Positions 16,631-25,870 of a stretch of 64,000 bases of DNA are shown piece by piece. The notes below the pieces were generated by a model that was not told where the DNA came from, searched no databases, and saw nothing but the letters and a program-made list of their open reading frames with translations. The stretch is from contig CANQGK010000004.1 of the NCBI GenBank assembly GCA_947623175.1, positions 52,491 to 116,490 of the forward strand, given 5' to 3'. The position numbers and the translations under genes are program-made. The first letter of the stretch is position 1. Each line of letters begins with the position of its first letter. The DNA comes from an uncultured Clostridia bacterium. GTDB lineage: Bacteria; Bacillota; Clostridia; Oscillospirales; Acutalibacteraceae.

Positions 16631-16657
16631 AAAAGAAAAAGCGGGGAAATTCCCCGC
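16631..16657 (-). terminator. Terminator after the GGGtGRT gene
   Basis: On the minus strand GCGGGGAATTTCCCCGC (16641-16657) is a GC-rich hairpin followed by TTTTTCTTTT (16631-16640). It ends a structured untranslated region of about 90 bases after the GGGtGRT stop codon. Confidence 0.9.
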
Positions 16658-16706
16658 CATTCGGTGGACCAGGGTCTTTCGACCAGCCCAAACGGCAATA
16701 CTGCCG
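16658..16706 (-). ncRNA. Structured 3' UTR or processed small RNA candidate
   Basis: Between the GGGtGRT stop codon and the terminator the minus strand holds two more hairpins: CGGCA-GTAT-TGCCG (16693-16706) and GGTC-GAAA-GACC (16673-16684), the latter with a GNRA tetraloop and flanked by two copies of CTGGTC. Three hairpins in a row, one with a GNRA loop, is more structure than a terminator needs. I do not recognise a known RNA family. Confidence 0.4.
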
Positions 16707-16746
16707 CTTTATTGTATTTTATATGATTAGAAAATCCGTATAAAGC

Positions 16747-17748
16747 TTATTTATTGATCGCTTCGTTAACCGCGACCGCGCATGCAACGGTCATACCTAC
16801 CATCGGGTTATTGCCCGCGCCGATAAGGCCCATCATTTCAACGTGAGCCGGAACGGATGAGGAGCCGGCGAACTGAGCGTCGGAGTGCATACGACCCATA
16901 GTATCGGTCATACCGTAGGAAGCGGGGCCCGCCGCCATATTATCGGGATGGAGGGTACGTCCGGTACCGCCGCCGGAAGCAACCGAGAAGTATTTTTTAC
17001 CCTGTTCGATACATTCCTTCTTATAAGTACCGGCAACGGGGTGTTGGAAGCGGGTCGGGTTGGTAGAGTTACCGGTAATGGAAACGTCTACACCCTCGGC
17101 GTGCATAATGGCAACGCCCTCGCGCACGTCGTCCGCGCCGTAGCAGCGAACCTTGGCGCGCTCACCGTCGGAATAAGCGGTTTCCTCAACGATCTTAAGC
17201 TCGCCGGTGAAATAATCAAACTTAGTCTGAACATAGGTAAAGCCGTTAATTCTGGAAATGATCTTGGCGGCGTCCTTGCCGAGACCGTTGAGCACTACGC
17301 GCAAAGGCTCCTTGCGCGCTTTGTTTGCGCTTCTTGCAAGTCCTATTGCGCCCTCTGCCGCGGCAAAGGATTCGTGACCTGCAAGGAATGCGAAGCACTT
17401 AGTCTCCTCACGAAGCAGCATAGCTCCCAAATTACCGTGACCGAGACCTACCTTGCGGTCGTCGGCAACCGAGCCGGGTATACAGAATGACTGCAGGCCT
17501 ACGCCGATTTTTTCGGCGGCCTCGGCGGCGGATTTAACCCCGTCCTTAATAGCGATGGCACAGCCCACAATATAAGCCCATGCGGCGTTTTCAAAGCAGA
17601 TGGGCTGTATGCCCTTTACGATATTGTAAGCGTCAACGCCGGCTTTGTCGCAAATTTCCTTAGCTTCCTCAACGGAAGAAATGCCATGCTTTGCAAGCTC
17701 GGCGTTAATCTGATTTATTCTTCTTTCATAACTTTCAAACAATGCCAT
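16747..17748 (-). CDS. GGGtGRT protein (conserved anaerobe protein, unknown function)
   Basis: 333 residues. The family is named from its motif, visible here as ASGGGTGRTLHPD near residue 265. Other conserved glycine-rich stretches are GLGHGNLGAMLL, GSSSVPAHVEMMGLIGAGNN and FLAGHESFAAAEGAIGLAR. There is no signal peptide or membrane segment. In anaerobes the gene is typically paired with an IscU/NifU-like scaffold, as here 14 bases upstream in the same operon, which points to a metal-cluster or sulfur-linked role. That role is inference from pairing; the reaction is unknown. Confidence 0.93.
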   Translation of the reverse strand: MALFESYERRINQINAELAKHGISSVEEAKEICDKAGVDAYNIVKGIQPICFENAAWAYIVGCAIAIKDGVKSAAEAAEKIGVGLQSFCIPGSVADDRKVGLGHGNLGAMLLREETKCFAFLAGHESFAAAEGAIGLARSANKARKEPLRVVLNGLGKDAAKIISRINGFTYVQTKFDYFTGELKIVEETAYSDGERAKVRCYGADDVREGVAIMHAEGVDVSITGNSTNPTRFQHPVAGTYKKECIEQGKKYFSVASGGGTGRTLHPDNMAAGPASYGMTDTMGRMHSDAQFAGSSSVPAHVEMMGLIGAGNNPMVGMTVACAVAVNEAINK

Positions 17749-17762
17749 TTTCGTTACCTCCC

Positions 17763-18455
17763 TTATTCCTCTCTCGGGTCGATAAGCTTAACAGCGTCAT
17801 CAACACGTCCGTACTGTCCGCTCGCTTTTTCCAAAGCTTCATTTGCGTCCATACCCTTTTTGATCATATCCATCATCTTGCCGAGATGAACGAACTTGTA
17901 ACCGATAACGGTATCGTCCTTGTCAACGGCGATCTTTGTAATATAGCCCTCGGCAAGCTCCAGATAACGCGGTCCTTTTGCAAGGGTTGCGTATGTGGTG
18001 CCGCACTGCGAACGAAGTCCTTTACCGAGATCCTCAAGTCCTGCGCCTATCGGCAGGCCCTCCTCCGAAAAGGCGGTCTGGGTGCGTCCGTATACTATCT
18101 GGAGGAAAAGCTCGCGCATAGCGGTATTGATAGCGTCGCATACAAGGTCGGTATTGAGCGCTTCGAGAATAGTCTTTCCCACCAAAATCTCGGAAGCCAT
18201 CGCTGCGGAGTGAGTCATACCCGAACAGCCTATGGTCTCAACCAAAGCCTCCTCGATAATACCCTCTTTTACGTTAAGGGTGAGCTTGCAGGCGCCCTGC
18301 TGAGGCGCGCACCAGCCGATACCGTGGGTAAGGCCGGATACGTCCTTGACTTCCTTTACCTGAACCCATTTGCCCTCCTCCGGAATGGGAGCGGGGCCAT
18401 GATACGTGCCCTTTGCCAAAGGACACATATTTTCTACTTCTCGTGAATAGTTCAT
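17763..18455 (-). CDS. Iron-sulfur cluster scaffold-like protein (partner of GGGtGRT)
   Basis: 230 residues. An IscU/NifU N-terminal-like fold is suggested by ETIGCSGMTHSAAMASEILV (about 101-120) and further cysteines in GIGWCAPQQGACK and LRSQCGTTYATL. The order differs from classical IscU and the protein is longer. It is the standard upstream partner of the GGGtGRT gene. The start ATG has AAAGGAG 7 bases upstream. Cluster binding is family knowledge and has not been proved for this branch. Confidence 0.88.
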   Translation of the reverse strand: MNYSREVENMCPLAKGTYHGPAPIPEEGKWVQVKEVKDVSGLTHGIGWCAPQQGACKLTLNVKEGIIEEALVETIGCSGMTHSAAMASEILVGKTILEALNTDLVCDAINTAMRELFLQIVYGRTQTAFSEEGLPIGAGLEDLGKGLRSQCGTTYATLAKGPRYLELAEGYITKIAVDKDDTVIGYKFVHLGKMMDMIKKGMDANEALEKASGQYGRVDDAVKLIDPREE

Positions 18456-18508
18456 ATCTGTACTCCTTTCAGAATTGAGCCGGAAGCTTAATCCGACCGA
18501 CTGTTAAT

Positions 18509-18537
18509 ATTATAACAAACATTCCTCAAAAAGACAA
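18509..18537 (-). promoter_or_regulatory. Promoter of the GGGtGRT operon
   Basis: On the minus strand TTGTCT (18532-18537), 17 bases, TATAAT (18509-18514), 54 bases before the scaffold gene. Nearly consensus, so strong expression is expected. Confidence 0.87.
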
Positions 18538-18628
18538 TAGCCGAATAGTAAAAAATAAAGGCATTAATTATAATAATTTAGATTATTTTTACATATAATA
18601 TTGTCTTTTTGCAGATAGCTTTCTCTCA

Positions 18629-21600
18629 CTAAACCTCTATTTCCTTTGATAAGGCGAAGGAATAAATCAGCTTTTGCTTTACGGGCTTTGCAAATATTTT
18701 TTCGCAGGCGGCGGCGTAAATATTCAACTGCTCAGCATAAGCGGAAGCCAATTCTTCGGCGCTTTGTACCCTGTCGGTTTTAAAATCGAGAATAACTACT
18801 CCGTCCTCCTCGACAAAGCAAATATCCACGGCGCCCTGTATTATTATATTTTCGTCCGCCGACTCTTCGGAAACGTCGGGCGCTATCCTTTTTACCGGCA
18901 CCTCGGTCAAAAATCGCATTTCGCGCTTTACAAGAGCGGATTTTTTAATCCGTTTGAAAATATCGCTGTTGAAAAATCTTTGAAGCCTTGCCTTATCAAT
19001 CGAATTATATTCGTTTTCGGATATAAACTGCCATTCGTACAGTCTTTCGAGCTCGAAATCGATATCCTGCGATTTTTCGAAATTGTAAAATTCCATAACC
19101 TTATGCATGGCGGTGCCGCGCTGTGTGGGGGTAATACCGCCCTCGTTCATAAAGCCGGGCTTGTACGAAAAGGCATATTTATCCGCTTCGGCGCTGTTTG
19201 CAAGCATTGATACCGACGCTTTTGATTCGACGCCCAAAATATCTCCGTAGGGGTATTTAAAGGCAATATTTCGGCTTACCGACGCCGATAAACGCATATC
19301 TGGCGCGGGCGCGTCGCTTTGCGTCTTCGAAGCGGCATTTCCGAGCGAATCGTGGTCCTTTACGACTACCTTTATAAAACTGTCGTCATCTCTTACCGCG
19401 ACCGCGCTGCCATTGCCGCGCAGTTCCTTTCCGCACGGGTGCAAAAGCAGGGATAAAATAAGCCATTCGGCATAAGATTTTGTGCGGGTAAACAAGCCGT
19501 AATCGATTTCGCTGTTATAGGAAATAAGCGCGGCTTTAAGTTCCGAGCATTTTTTGTAAACGTCGGAATAGGAGCCTGTAATAAGCAACCGATCCTGCGT
19601 GCGCGTCATGGCGACGTATAAAAGCCGCTCCTCCTCGCGTAAATTTTCGATACGGATTTTATCAAGCAGCGCCTCGCGGCTTATTGTGGTATAGCGCTTC
19701 TTGTCCGTTTCGTCGTAATACTTGAAGCCTATGCCGAAATCGGTCGAATAAAGGGTATTTTTGCGGGAATCGGAATTGTTAAATTCCGCCGCCGATTCGG
19801 CTATAATGCATATCGGGAACTGTAAGCCCTTTGACGCGTGAATGCTCATAATATTAACCGCGTTTCCGGTATCTCGGTTTCCGGCGGCTTTTAAACCGTT
19901 TTCGGACTGCTTTTCTATAAATCTTACAAAGGCGCCGGGCGAGGAATTGCCGTTTTCATAAAACCGGTTGGCGTAATCTATAAGCAAAATAAGATTGTTC
20001 CTGCGGCGAATACCGTCCTCCATGGCGGTCACCGACTGTAAATAATCGGTATCGTCAAGCAAAATTCGAATAAGCTTCGGCAGCGGATTTACCGCCGCGT
20101 ACAAGCGGTATTTTTCAAGCCGTTTTAAAAAAGCGGCGGCATTTTCATCACCGTTTTCGGCGGCGCTTATCACCGCGTTATAAAGACTGCCCTCGCGGTG
20201 GTCGGCTCTTATATTAGCCAAGCTTTCCATACCGAAGCCGAATATAGGAGAAGTCATAACCGAAAGCAGTTCCACGTCCGAACGGGGATTGTCGATAACC
20301 GTAAGCAGGCTTAAAATCACTGAAATTTCCATACTGTCAGCAAAATTTTCCAGATTGTAGGTGACCGGTATCCCCTGCTTTTTAAGCTCCGCCGCCATAA
20401 GCGGCGCCTTGAGCTTTGCGGAGCGCAAAAGAATCGTAAAATCGGAATAATCGGCGGCTCTGAGGGTGTTGTCGTCCTTTCTTAAAACCGCTCCCTCGCT
20501 TAACACCGATTTTATATAATCGGCAATATCCCGCGCTTCGATTTCAATATTTTTTAAATTTGAGCCCTTGGTATTTATAAGGTGAATTTCACATGGCGCG
20601 CCCTTAGTTTCCGGATAAATTGCTCCGGCAATAAGCTTTTCCTCATCGTTATACACTATATCGCCGGTTTTTTCGGTCATGAAAAGCGAAAATACGAAAT
20701 TGATAAAATTGCATACCTCGCGCTTGCATCTGAAATTATTGCCCAAAATTATTTTTTTGGCAAGATCCCCCTCCGCTTTTTCAATAGGTACGCATTTGTT
20801 TTTCTTATTTAAAAAGTTTTTGGGGTTGGCGCCGCGGAAGCGGTAAATACTTTGCTTTATATCCCCTACCGTAAACAAATTGCGTTCGTTGTTCGACAAA
20901 ATTTTAAAGAGCATGTCCTGCAAATCGTTTGTATCCTGGCATTCGTCGACCATTACCTCCTCAAAGCGGGATATGATCTCCTTCGCGTCCGCTTTCGGCA
21001 AAACATTTCCGTCGTCCGATTTCTCGCATAACAGCCTTAACGCCATATGCTCGGTATTGTGAAAGGTAAAGGTGTTAAGCTTTTTGTATTCTTCGAAAAG
21101 AGAATTGTCAAATTCTATTAAAATATCCGACAGCAGGCATAACGGTTTATAAAGCTTTTCAAATTGGGAATTGACAAATGAAAAATCCCCGTAAAACAGA
21201 TTTTTAAGCTTGCTTATAACCTTATCGTTTATATATGCGTAAATATCCTTTGCGGCGCCGACCTCGTATATATCGGTTACTCCCCTTACCGAGGGAAGCC
21301 TTGCCGCGGTAAATTCGTTTAAAGCGTTATATATATTATCCCATTCTCCGCTTTTAAAGGCTTCCGAAATACGCTCAAGTCCTTCTGCCGTCTGCCTGAA
21401 CGCGGGCAAATACCCGTCGGCGGCTTTTTCGGATACGAAAAGCAAATCCACAGCCTCCGCTATGGAATTAACGGCATCCGCAATCAGTCGCTCTCCCCTT
21501 GCAACGGCATACTTGTACCAGCGGTTTTCCTTATCGAAAACGCCGTTATTGTAGTCGTCGGAAAGAGTCTTAAACCATTTTTCCGGAAAAGGCAATTGTC

Positions 21601-22141
21601 GGCTGTAGTTGTAAATCTCGAGCGCAAAATCTATAAAATTGTTTTCGTCATATTCCGCGCCGATAATATCCAAAAGCTCGTCGAAAATTTCGTTTTTTTC
21701 CTCCAAATATCGGTTTATAATCCCGAGCATCACCGCTTCGTCGGTGGGGCGCAGTAAACCGGCGTCGCTTATTTTAAAATCGGGCGCTATCCCCAATTTT
21801 TCAAAATTTTCCCGCACAAGGTCGATGCAAAAGGAGTCTATGGTACATATTTTGGCGCCGCCCAAAAGATGCTTTTGCTTTAAAAGCGCCGTATCGTCGG
21901 GGTTTGCGAAAATTTCCTCGTCCAGCCTTTTTTCGATCCGTCCGCGCATTTCGGCGGCGGCGGCGTTTGTAAAGGTAACTATAAGCAGCTTGTCCGCGCC
22001 GATACCGTTGTTTTTATCGCAAAGCTTTTTAATTACGCGCTCGACCAAAACGGCGGTTTTGCCCGAGCCCGCCGCGGCGGAAACCAATATATTGCCCTCG
22101 GCGTTTATGGCAAGCGTTTGTTCTGGTGTGGGAAAGCCCAT
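18629..22141 (-). CDS. addA: ATP-dependent helicase/nuclease subunit A
   Basis: 1170 residues, a typical length. The UvrD-like helicase has Walker A in SAAAGSGKTAVLVERV (about residues 17-32), motif II in MVDECQDTNDLQ and motif VI in LLYVAMTRTQDRLLI. The C-terminal RecB-type nuclease has GAVDICFVEEDGVVILDFKT (about 1100-1125) with the metal-binding Asp and Lys. With AddB it resects double-strand breaks to start RecA-dependent repair. Its ATG overlaps the addB stop as TAATG. Confidence 0.97.
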   Translation of the reverse strand: MGFPTPEQTLAINAEGNILVSAAAGSGKTAVLVERVIKKLCDKNNGIGADKLLIVTFTNAAAAEMRGRIEKRLDEEIFANPDDTALLKQKHLLGGAKICTIDSFCIDLVRENFEKLGIAPDFKISDAGLLRPTDEAVMLGIINRYLEEKNEIFDELLDIIGAEYDENNFIDFALEIYNYSRQLPFPEKWFKTLSDDYNNGVFDKENRWYKYAVARGERLIADAVNSIAEAVDLLFVSEKAADGYLPAFRQTAEGLERISEAFKSGEWDNIYNALNEFTAARLPSVRGVTDIYEVGAAKDIYAYINDKVISKLKNLFYGDFSFVNSQFEKLYKPLCLLSDILIEFDNSLFEEYKKLNTFTFHNTEHMALRLLCEKSDDGNVLPKADAKEIISRFEEVMVDECQDTNDLQDMLFKILSNNERNLFTVGDIKQSIYRFRGANPKNFLNKKNKCVPIEKAEGDLAKKIILGNNFRCKREVCNFINFVFSLFMTEKTGDIVYNDEEKLIAGAIYPETKGAPCEIHLINTKGSNLKNIEIEARDIADYIKSVLSEGAVLRKDDNTLRAADYSDFTILLRSAKLKAPLMAAELKKQGIPVTYNLENFADSMEISVILSLLTVIDNPRSDVELLSVMTSPIFGFGMESLANIRADHREGSLYNAVISAAENGDENAAAFLKRLEKYRLYAAVNPLPKLIRILLDDTDYLQSVTAMEDGIRRRNNLILLIDYANRFYENGNSSPGAFVRFIEKQSENGLKAAGNRDTGNAVNIMSIHASKGLQFPICIIAESAAEFNNSDSRKNTLYSTDFGIGFKYYDETDKKRYTTISREALLDKIRIENLREEERLLYVAMTRTQDRLLITGSYSDVYKKCSELKAALISYNSEIDYGLFTRTKSYAEWLILSLLLHPCGKELRGNGSAVAVRDDDSFIKVVVKDHDSLGNAASKTQSDAPAPDMRLSASVSRNIAFKYPYGDILGVESKASVSMLANSAEADKYAFSYKPGFMNEGGITPTQRGTAMHKVMEFYNFEKSQDIDFELERLYEWQFISENEYNSIDKARLQRFFNSDIFKRIKKSALVKREMRFLTEVPVKRIAPDVSEESADENIIIQGAVDICFVEEDGVVILDFKTDRVQSAEELASAYAEQLNIYAAACEKIFAKPVKQKLIYSFALSKEIEV

Positions 22142-25100
22142 TATAATCCCTCCCTTATTTTTTCGAATACTTCGGCAGTCTTACAGTCGGGAACCCGATC
22201 GATTTCGCTGTTTTCGATACCGCAGACCGCCTTATAATCGCAGTATTCGCAGGCGGGCGATTCCCTGCCGTCTATAGGCGATACGGCAATATCGCCGCTC
22301 GCTATCGCGTTGCCCGTCTTTCTCATAATACGTTCTATATGGTCGAATATTTCCGTAAAGGACTCCTTATTTACATAAGTCGAGCCTCTTTGGGAAAGAG
22401 AGCCGTTTTTATTTAACGAAAGCTTCGGAACAAATTCGCCGCTGGCGCCCTTATCCATGGCATGGTAGAGCTTTTCGTCGGCGCAGAGAAGTCCGTTCAT
22501 AGCCAAATTGTCCTCATTAAGATTTCGCTTCACGGGTTGATAAAGTATGCCCGCGGCGGCGGAATCGTCAAGCCCCTTCGCCCTTGTCACGGCATAAAGG
22601 TATATAAGCATCTGCATATTGAGCCCGAAAAGTATATCCGGCAATTTAAAGTTTTTCGAACCGGTTTTGTAATCGATAACCCTTATGTAGCCGTTGTACT
22701 CGTCTACCCTGTCGATACTGCCGGCGAGCATTATTTTACCGGAGTCGTACGGAAAGCTCAAGGGATTGTCTCTCCCGATTTTTAGCTCGCATGCTATCGG
22801 TTTAAAGTCGCTTTGCTTAAGCTCTGCGGCAACATGGCGAACCACGTCCTTTAAGGAGCGGGAAATTCTCGATATTAAAAATTCCGTTTTGGCGTTCATC
22901 ACCGTTTTAAGTCCGGTGATCCCGTCAAGATAAAGCCCGATATATTCGTCGGTAAGCCTGCCGAGCTCAACATCGGTAAGGCTTTGCAAATCGTCGCCGT
23001 GCTCCGTTATCAGCCGCTCCAATACAAAGTGAACCAGCGTACCGCGCTGCATAGCGTTAAAATCGGCGGCGCGCAGTTTTTGCGCTTTTAATCCGTACCT
23101 GCAAAAATAGGAAAAACGACAGCGGTTGAAATTGTCAAATCGCGACGCCGACATTTTGATATTTTTACCGAAAAGCTTTAAAGCGGTATCGAGCGATATG
23201 GATTTCGGCGCGGAGCCGAAGCAATTTTCCAAAAAGTCGATTCGCTTTTTTTGTGAGGTTTCCGAAAGCGCGTCCTTTATGGAAGCGGCGCCTTTGCCGT
23301 CGTCGGTAATCCGACGGCAAAATTCGCTGAACGCCGCATTTTCGGTTTCGGGAAGGCAAAATTCGCAAAGTACCGGCGCAGGTTCGCGCAAAATATCGTA
23401 TTCCATGCTGTTTTTAAGGGTATTCACAAAAGTAGCCGGCTCGCACTTTTCACCCGCAATATTTTGATTGTAATAGGAAATATACAGCTTTTCACTCGCA
23501 CAGCAAAGGTTGCAGTAAACGAGATATTCCTCGTCGATAGCGGAATAAATCGAATAATCGCTTACGTTTATACCGCTTTCGATAAGATACTTGCGCTCGT
23601 TAAGGTTAAATACCCCGTTGTTTGAGACGATTTTCGGGAAAACGCCCTGTACGCCGCCCAAGATAAACGCCACCTTCGGTCTTGAAGGGCGTATTCTGTC
23701 CGCCGAGCCGAAGGTCACCTCGTCTAAGGTCTGGGGTATTACCCCGATTTCGGCAAGCGAAACCGCTAAGTGCAAAGCCTGCGAAAAGTCGGATTTTTCG
23801 ATATTTTTATTTCCGAAGCATACTACCAGGCTGTCGAGGATTTTCATATATTCCTCGTACGAGCGGCGAAGCGCGTCATGCATCGGTATATTGTTGTCGT
23901 CCAGAAAAGCCTCGCCGATCAGGCTTAATTTTTCGGTTGCGTCACATTCGTCAAATAGCGCGATTAAAGCAACCGCCATATCGTAAGCCGTATTCTTAAA
24001 TCGGTTTTTAAAGGTTAAAATCGGTTTTATCGCCTTTTCGCGCAAAAGGTTGATTTCCTTTAAAAAGGCGGCGCTCTCCTCGTCCGTCGTCTTTGCGGCG
24101 GAATTTAAACCGTCGGGATCCATATCCCACTCTTTAAGCCAAAAATCGCCTTCAATATTCCAGACAAAAGCATAGTTTTCGAGTGTAGATATTTCGTCGT
24201 ACGTAAGGGTACCGAGTCCGCTTTTATGAAAGCGCAGGATATTTTCGGTGGAAAAATCGAGCGCGCCGATAGCCGAGCGCGCGGCGACGGCAAGCGGAAA
24301 ACCCGCAAGCGGAACGCGGTTATCGTAAAAAAGGCTTATATCGTTTTTGCGGCAGGCGGAAATTACCAAGTCTTTATAGCTTTGAGCGTCTCTCGCTATT
24401 ATTACAAAATCGCGGTACCTGTAGCCTTCCTCTCTGACCAGCCGCCTTATGGTACGCGCGGCAAATTCGGCTTCGTCCATGGGAGTGGCGGCGGCGCAAA
24501 TATTTACGCTGCCGTCGTCGGCGATTTTAATATCGGCTTTTTCGGAGATGATCTTTTCGAGACTATAAAGCCCCTTGTTTTTATATCGGCTCTCGCCTAA
24601 AATTATCGGAGCGTTTACGGTAATACCGAAATTTTCGGCTGTGCGCTTTATATATTCCGCCGTTCTGCGGATATTCGCAAATACGCCGAATTCCTTTTTG
24701 TTTTCGATATCGTAGGTAAAGGTTACGTAGAGATCCTTGCTTTGGCAAAGGATGCGTTCCATGATTTTGTACTGTTGACCGGTAAACCCCTTGAAGGAAT
24801 CTATAAATACGGTTTTGTTCTCAAAATAATTGAAATTTTCAAGCTGTCGGTAAAGCCGTGTGAGCAAATCGGTGGGATCGATAAATTTTTCCGATATCAT
24901 CGCGTCGTAGGTTTCGTAAAGCAGCGCAATATCCGAAAGCTTCGCTTTGAGGGTAGGCTTGTCCGAGCTTTCCGCAATCGCGCGCAATTCGTCGGCGGTT
25001 ACAGAATTTATTTTAAATTCTCCTATGGAATCGAGCATGGTTTTGGAAAAGCTCACGGAATCGGCATACCGCGACCAGAGCTTAAGCTCGTTTTTAACCG

Positions 25101-25392
25101 AATCCATCGCCTTTTTCATAAATATTACCTTGTCGCATTCGCTAAGTGTCCTGCCGGCTATACCGCCTACCTTTCTGCCCACTTCGTCGCAAAGGCGGGT
25201 AAAGCTCAAAACCTCGACGTTAAGGGCGGCGTTATCGCCCACGGTATGAAGCACAGCGCGTTCGCTTTCGAAAGTGAACTGCTCGGGTACTATAAGTACG
25301 CAATTCTTGCCCGAATTTACCGCTTCTTTGATTTTTTGCAAAACCGTATAGGTTTTGCCCGACGCCGGTTTTCCGTATATAAATTGCAGCAA
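22141..25392 (-). CDS. addB: ATP-dependent helicase/nuclease subunit B
   Basis: 1083 residues. It opens with a Walker A motif (GKPASGKTY, residues 7-15). The C-terminal nuclease has AGSIDRVDEYNGYIRVIDYK, and the iron-sulfur cluster ligands are visible as one Cys in FNRCRFSYFCRYG (about 770) and three in CEYCDYKAVC near 1055. AddB provides Chi recognition and the second nuclease. It is coupled to addA through a one-base overlap; bofA lies 66 bases upstream on the same strand. Confidence 0.96.
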   Translation of the reverse strand: MLQFIYGKPASGKTYTVLQKIKEAVNSGKNCVLIVPEQFTFESERAVLHTVGDNAALNVEVLSFTRLCDEVGRKVGGIAGRTLSECDKVIFMKKAMDSVKNELKLWSRYADSVSFSKTMLDSIGEFKINSVTADELRAIAESSDKPTLKAKLSDIALLYETYDAMISEKFIDPTDLLTRLYRQLENFNYFENKTVFIDSFKGFTGQQYKIMERILCQSKDLYVTFTYDIENKKEFGVFANIRRTAEYIKRTAENFGITVNAPIILGESRYKNKGLYSLEKIISEKADIKIADDGSVNICAAATPMDEAEFAARTIRRLVREEGYRYRDFVIIARDAQSYKDLVISACRKNDISLFYDNRVPLAGFPLAVAARSAIGALDFSTENILRFHKSGLGTLTYDEISTLENYAFVWNIEGDFWLKEWDMDPDGLNSAAKTTDEESAAFLKEINLLREKAIKPILTFKNRFKNTAYDMAVALIALFDECDATEKLSLIGEAFLDDNNIPMHDALRRSYEEYMKILDSLVVCFGNKNIEKSDFSQALHLAVSLAEIGVIPQTLDEVTFGSADRIRPSRPKVAFILGGVQGVFPKIVSNNGVFNLNERKYLIESGINVSDYSIYSAIDEEYLVYCNLCCASEKLYISYYNQNIAGEKCEPATFVNTLKNSMEYDILREPAPVLCEFCLPETENAAFSEFCRRITDDGKGAASIKDALSETSQKKRIDFLENCFGSAPKSISLDTALKLFGKNIKMSASRFDNFNRCRFSYFCRYGLKAQKLRAADFNAMQRGTLVHFVLERLITEHGDDLQSLTDVELGRLTDEYIGLYLDGITGLKTVMNAKTEFLISRISRSLKDVVRHVAAELKQSDFKPIACELKIGRDNPLSFPYDSGKIMLAGSIDRVDEYNGYIRVIDYKTGSKNFKLPDILFGLNMQMLIYLYAVTRAKGLDDSAAAGILYQPVKRNLNEDNLAMNGLLCADEKLYHAMDKGASGEFVPKLSLNKNGSLSQRGSTYVNKESFTEIFDHIERIMRKTGNAIASGDIAVSPIDGRESPACEYCDYKAVCGIENSEIDRVPDCKTAEVFEKIREGL

Positions 25393-25458
25393 AATATCAC
25401 CTACAATATTTTTTATATTGATATTTTACCATATACTTCAAAATAATGCGAGTATATT

Positions 25459-25722
25459 TTATATAAAAATGAATTTTAAAAGCAGCGCCCCGCAAAGCGC
25501 GGGAATACCGAAAACCGCGCCGCCGGTTACCGTATACGGGTTTACGGGAATATAAACCCCGGTAAATTTCGCCGTCAAGTCGATCAAAGCCAATAAGCAT
25601 ATACCCGCAAACGCATTAAAAAGAAGCGTGCGAAAAATTCTTTTGGACCTTGCGGCAAATACAAAAATTATAAAAGCCGATACGCCCGCAAACGCAAAGG
25701 TTAAATATTTCAAAATTTCCAT
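25459..25722 (-). CDS. bofA: BofA-family protein (pro-sigma-K processing inhibitor type)
   Basis: 87 residues with two or three hydrophobic helices and the family C-terminal signature NPYTVTGGAVFGIPALCGALL. In Bacillus BofA sits in the outer forespore membrane and holds the SpoIVFB protease inactive until the sigma-K checkpoint. In many Clostridia the protein is kept without all partners, so its precise role here is uncertain. It marks the organism as belonging to an endospore-forming lineage. Confidence 0.85.
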   Translation of the reverse strand: MEILKYLTFAFAGVSAFIIFVFAARSKRIFRTLLFNAFAGICLLALIDLTAKFTGVYIPVNPYTVTGGAVFGIPALCGALLLKFIFI

Positions 25723-25790
25723 TCAAATTCCCCCGAATTAAAAATATGATGAAATTGCAAAAATAATTACATTTAAATCGGGAACCTTTA

Positions 25791-25847
25791 AAAAACCCTT
25801 TGCACAAACGTAAAAGCTTTGTTTGTGCAAAGGGGTTCTATTTTTTT
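25791..25847. terminator. Bidirectional terminator between bofA and kdgK
   Basis: CCCTTTGCACAAAC (25796-25809) pairs with GTTTGTGCAAAGGG (25821-25834). T-runs follow on both strands (TTCTATTTTTTT on plus, TTTTTT on minus). On the minus strand it falls upstream of bofA and downstream of nothing on plus, so its main use is closing the kdgK end is unlikely (kdgK stops at 25871, before it in the minus reading) and it does lie just past that stop, as required. Confidence 0.85.
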
Positions 25848-25870
25848 ATTAACTTAGGTTTTAAGATTAT

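Noticed and set aside
24742..25446. Long plus-strand frame opposite addB
   Set aside because: It is antisense to the well-supported addB coding sequence and has no promoter or ribosome site.
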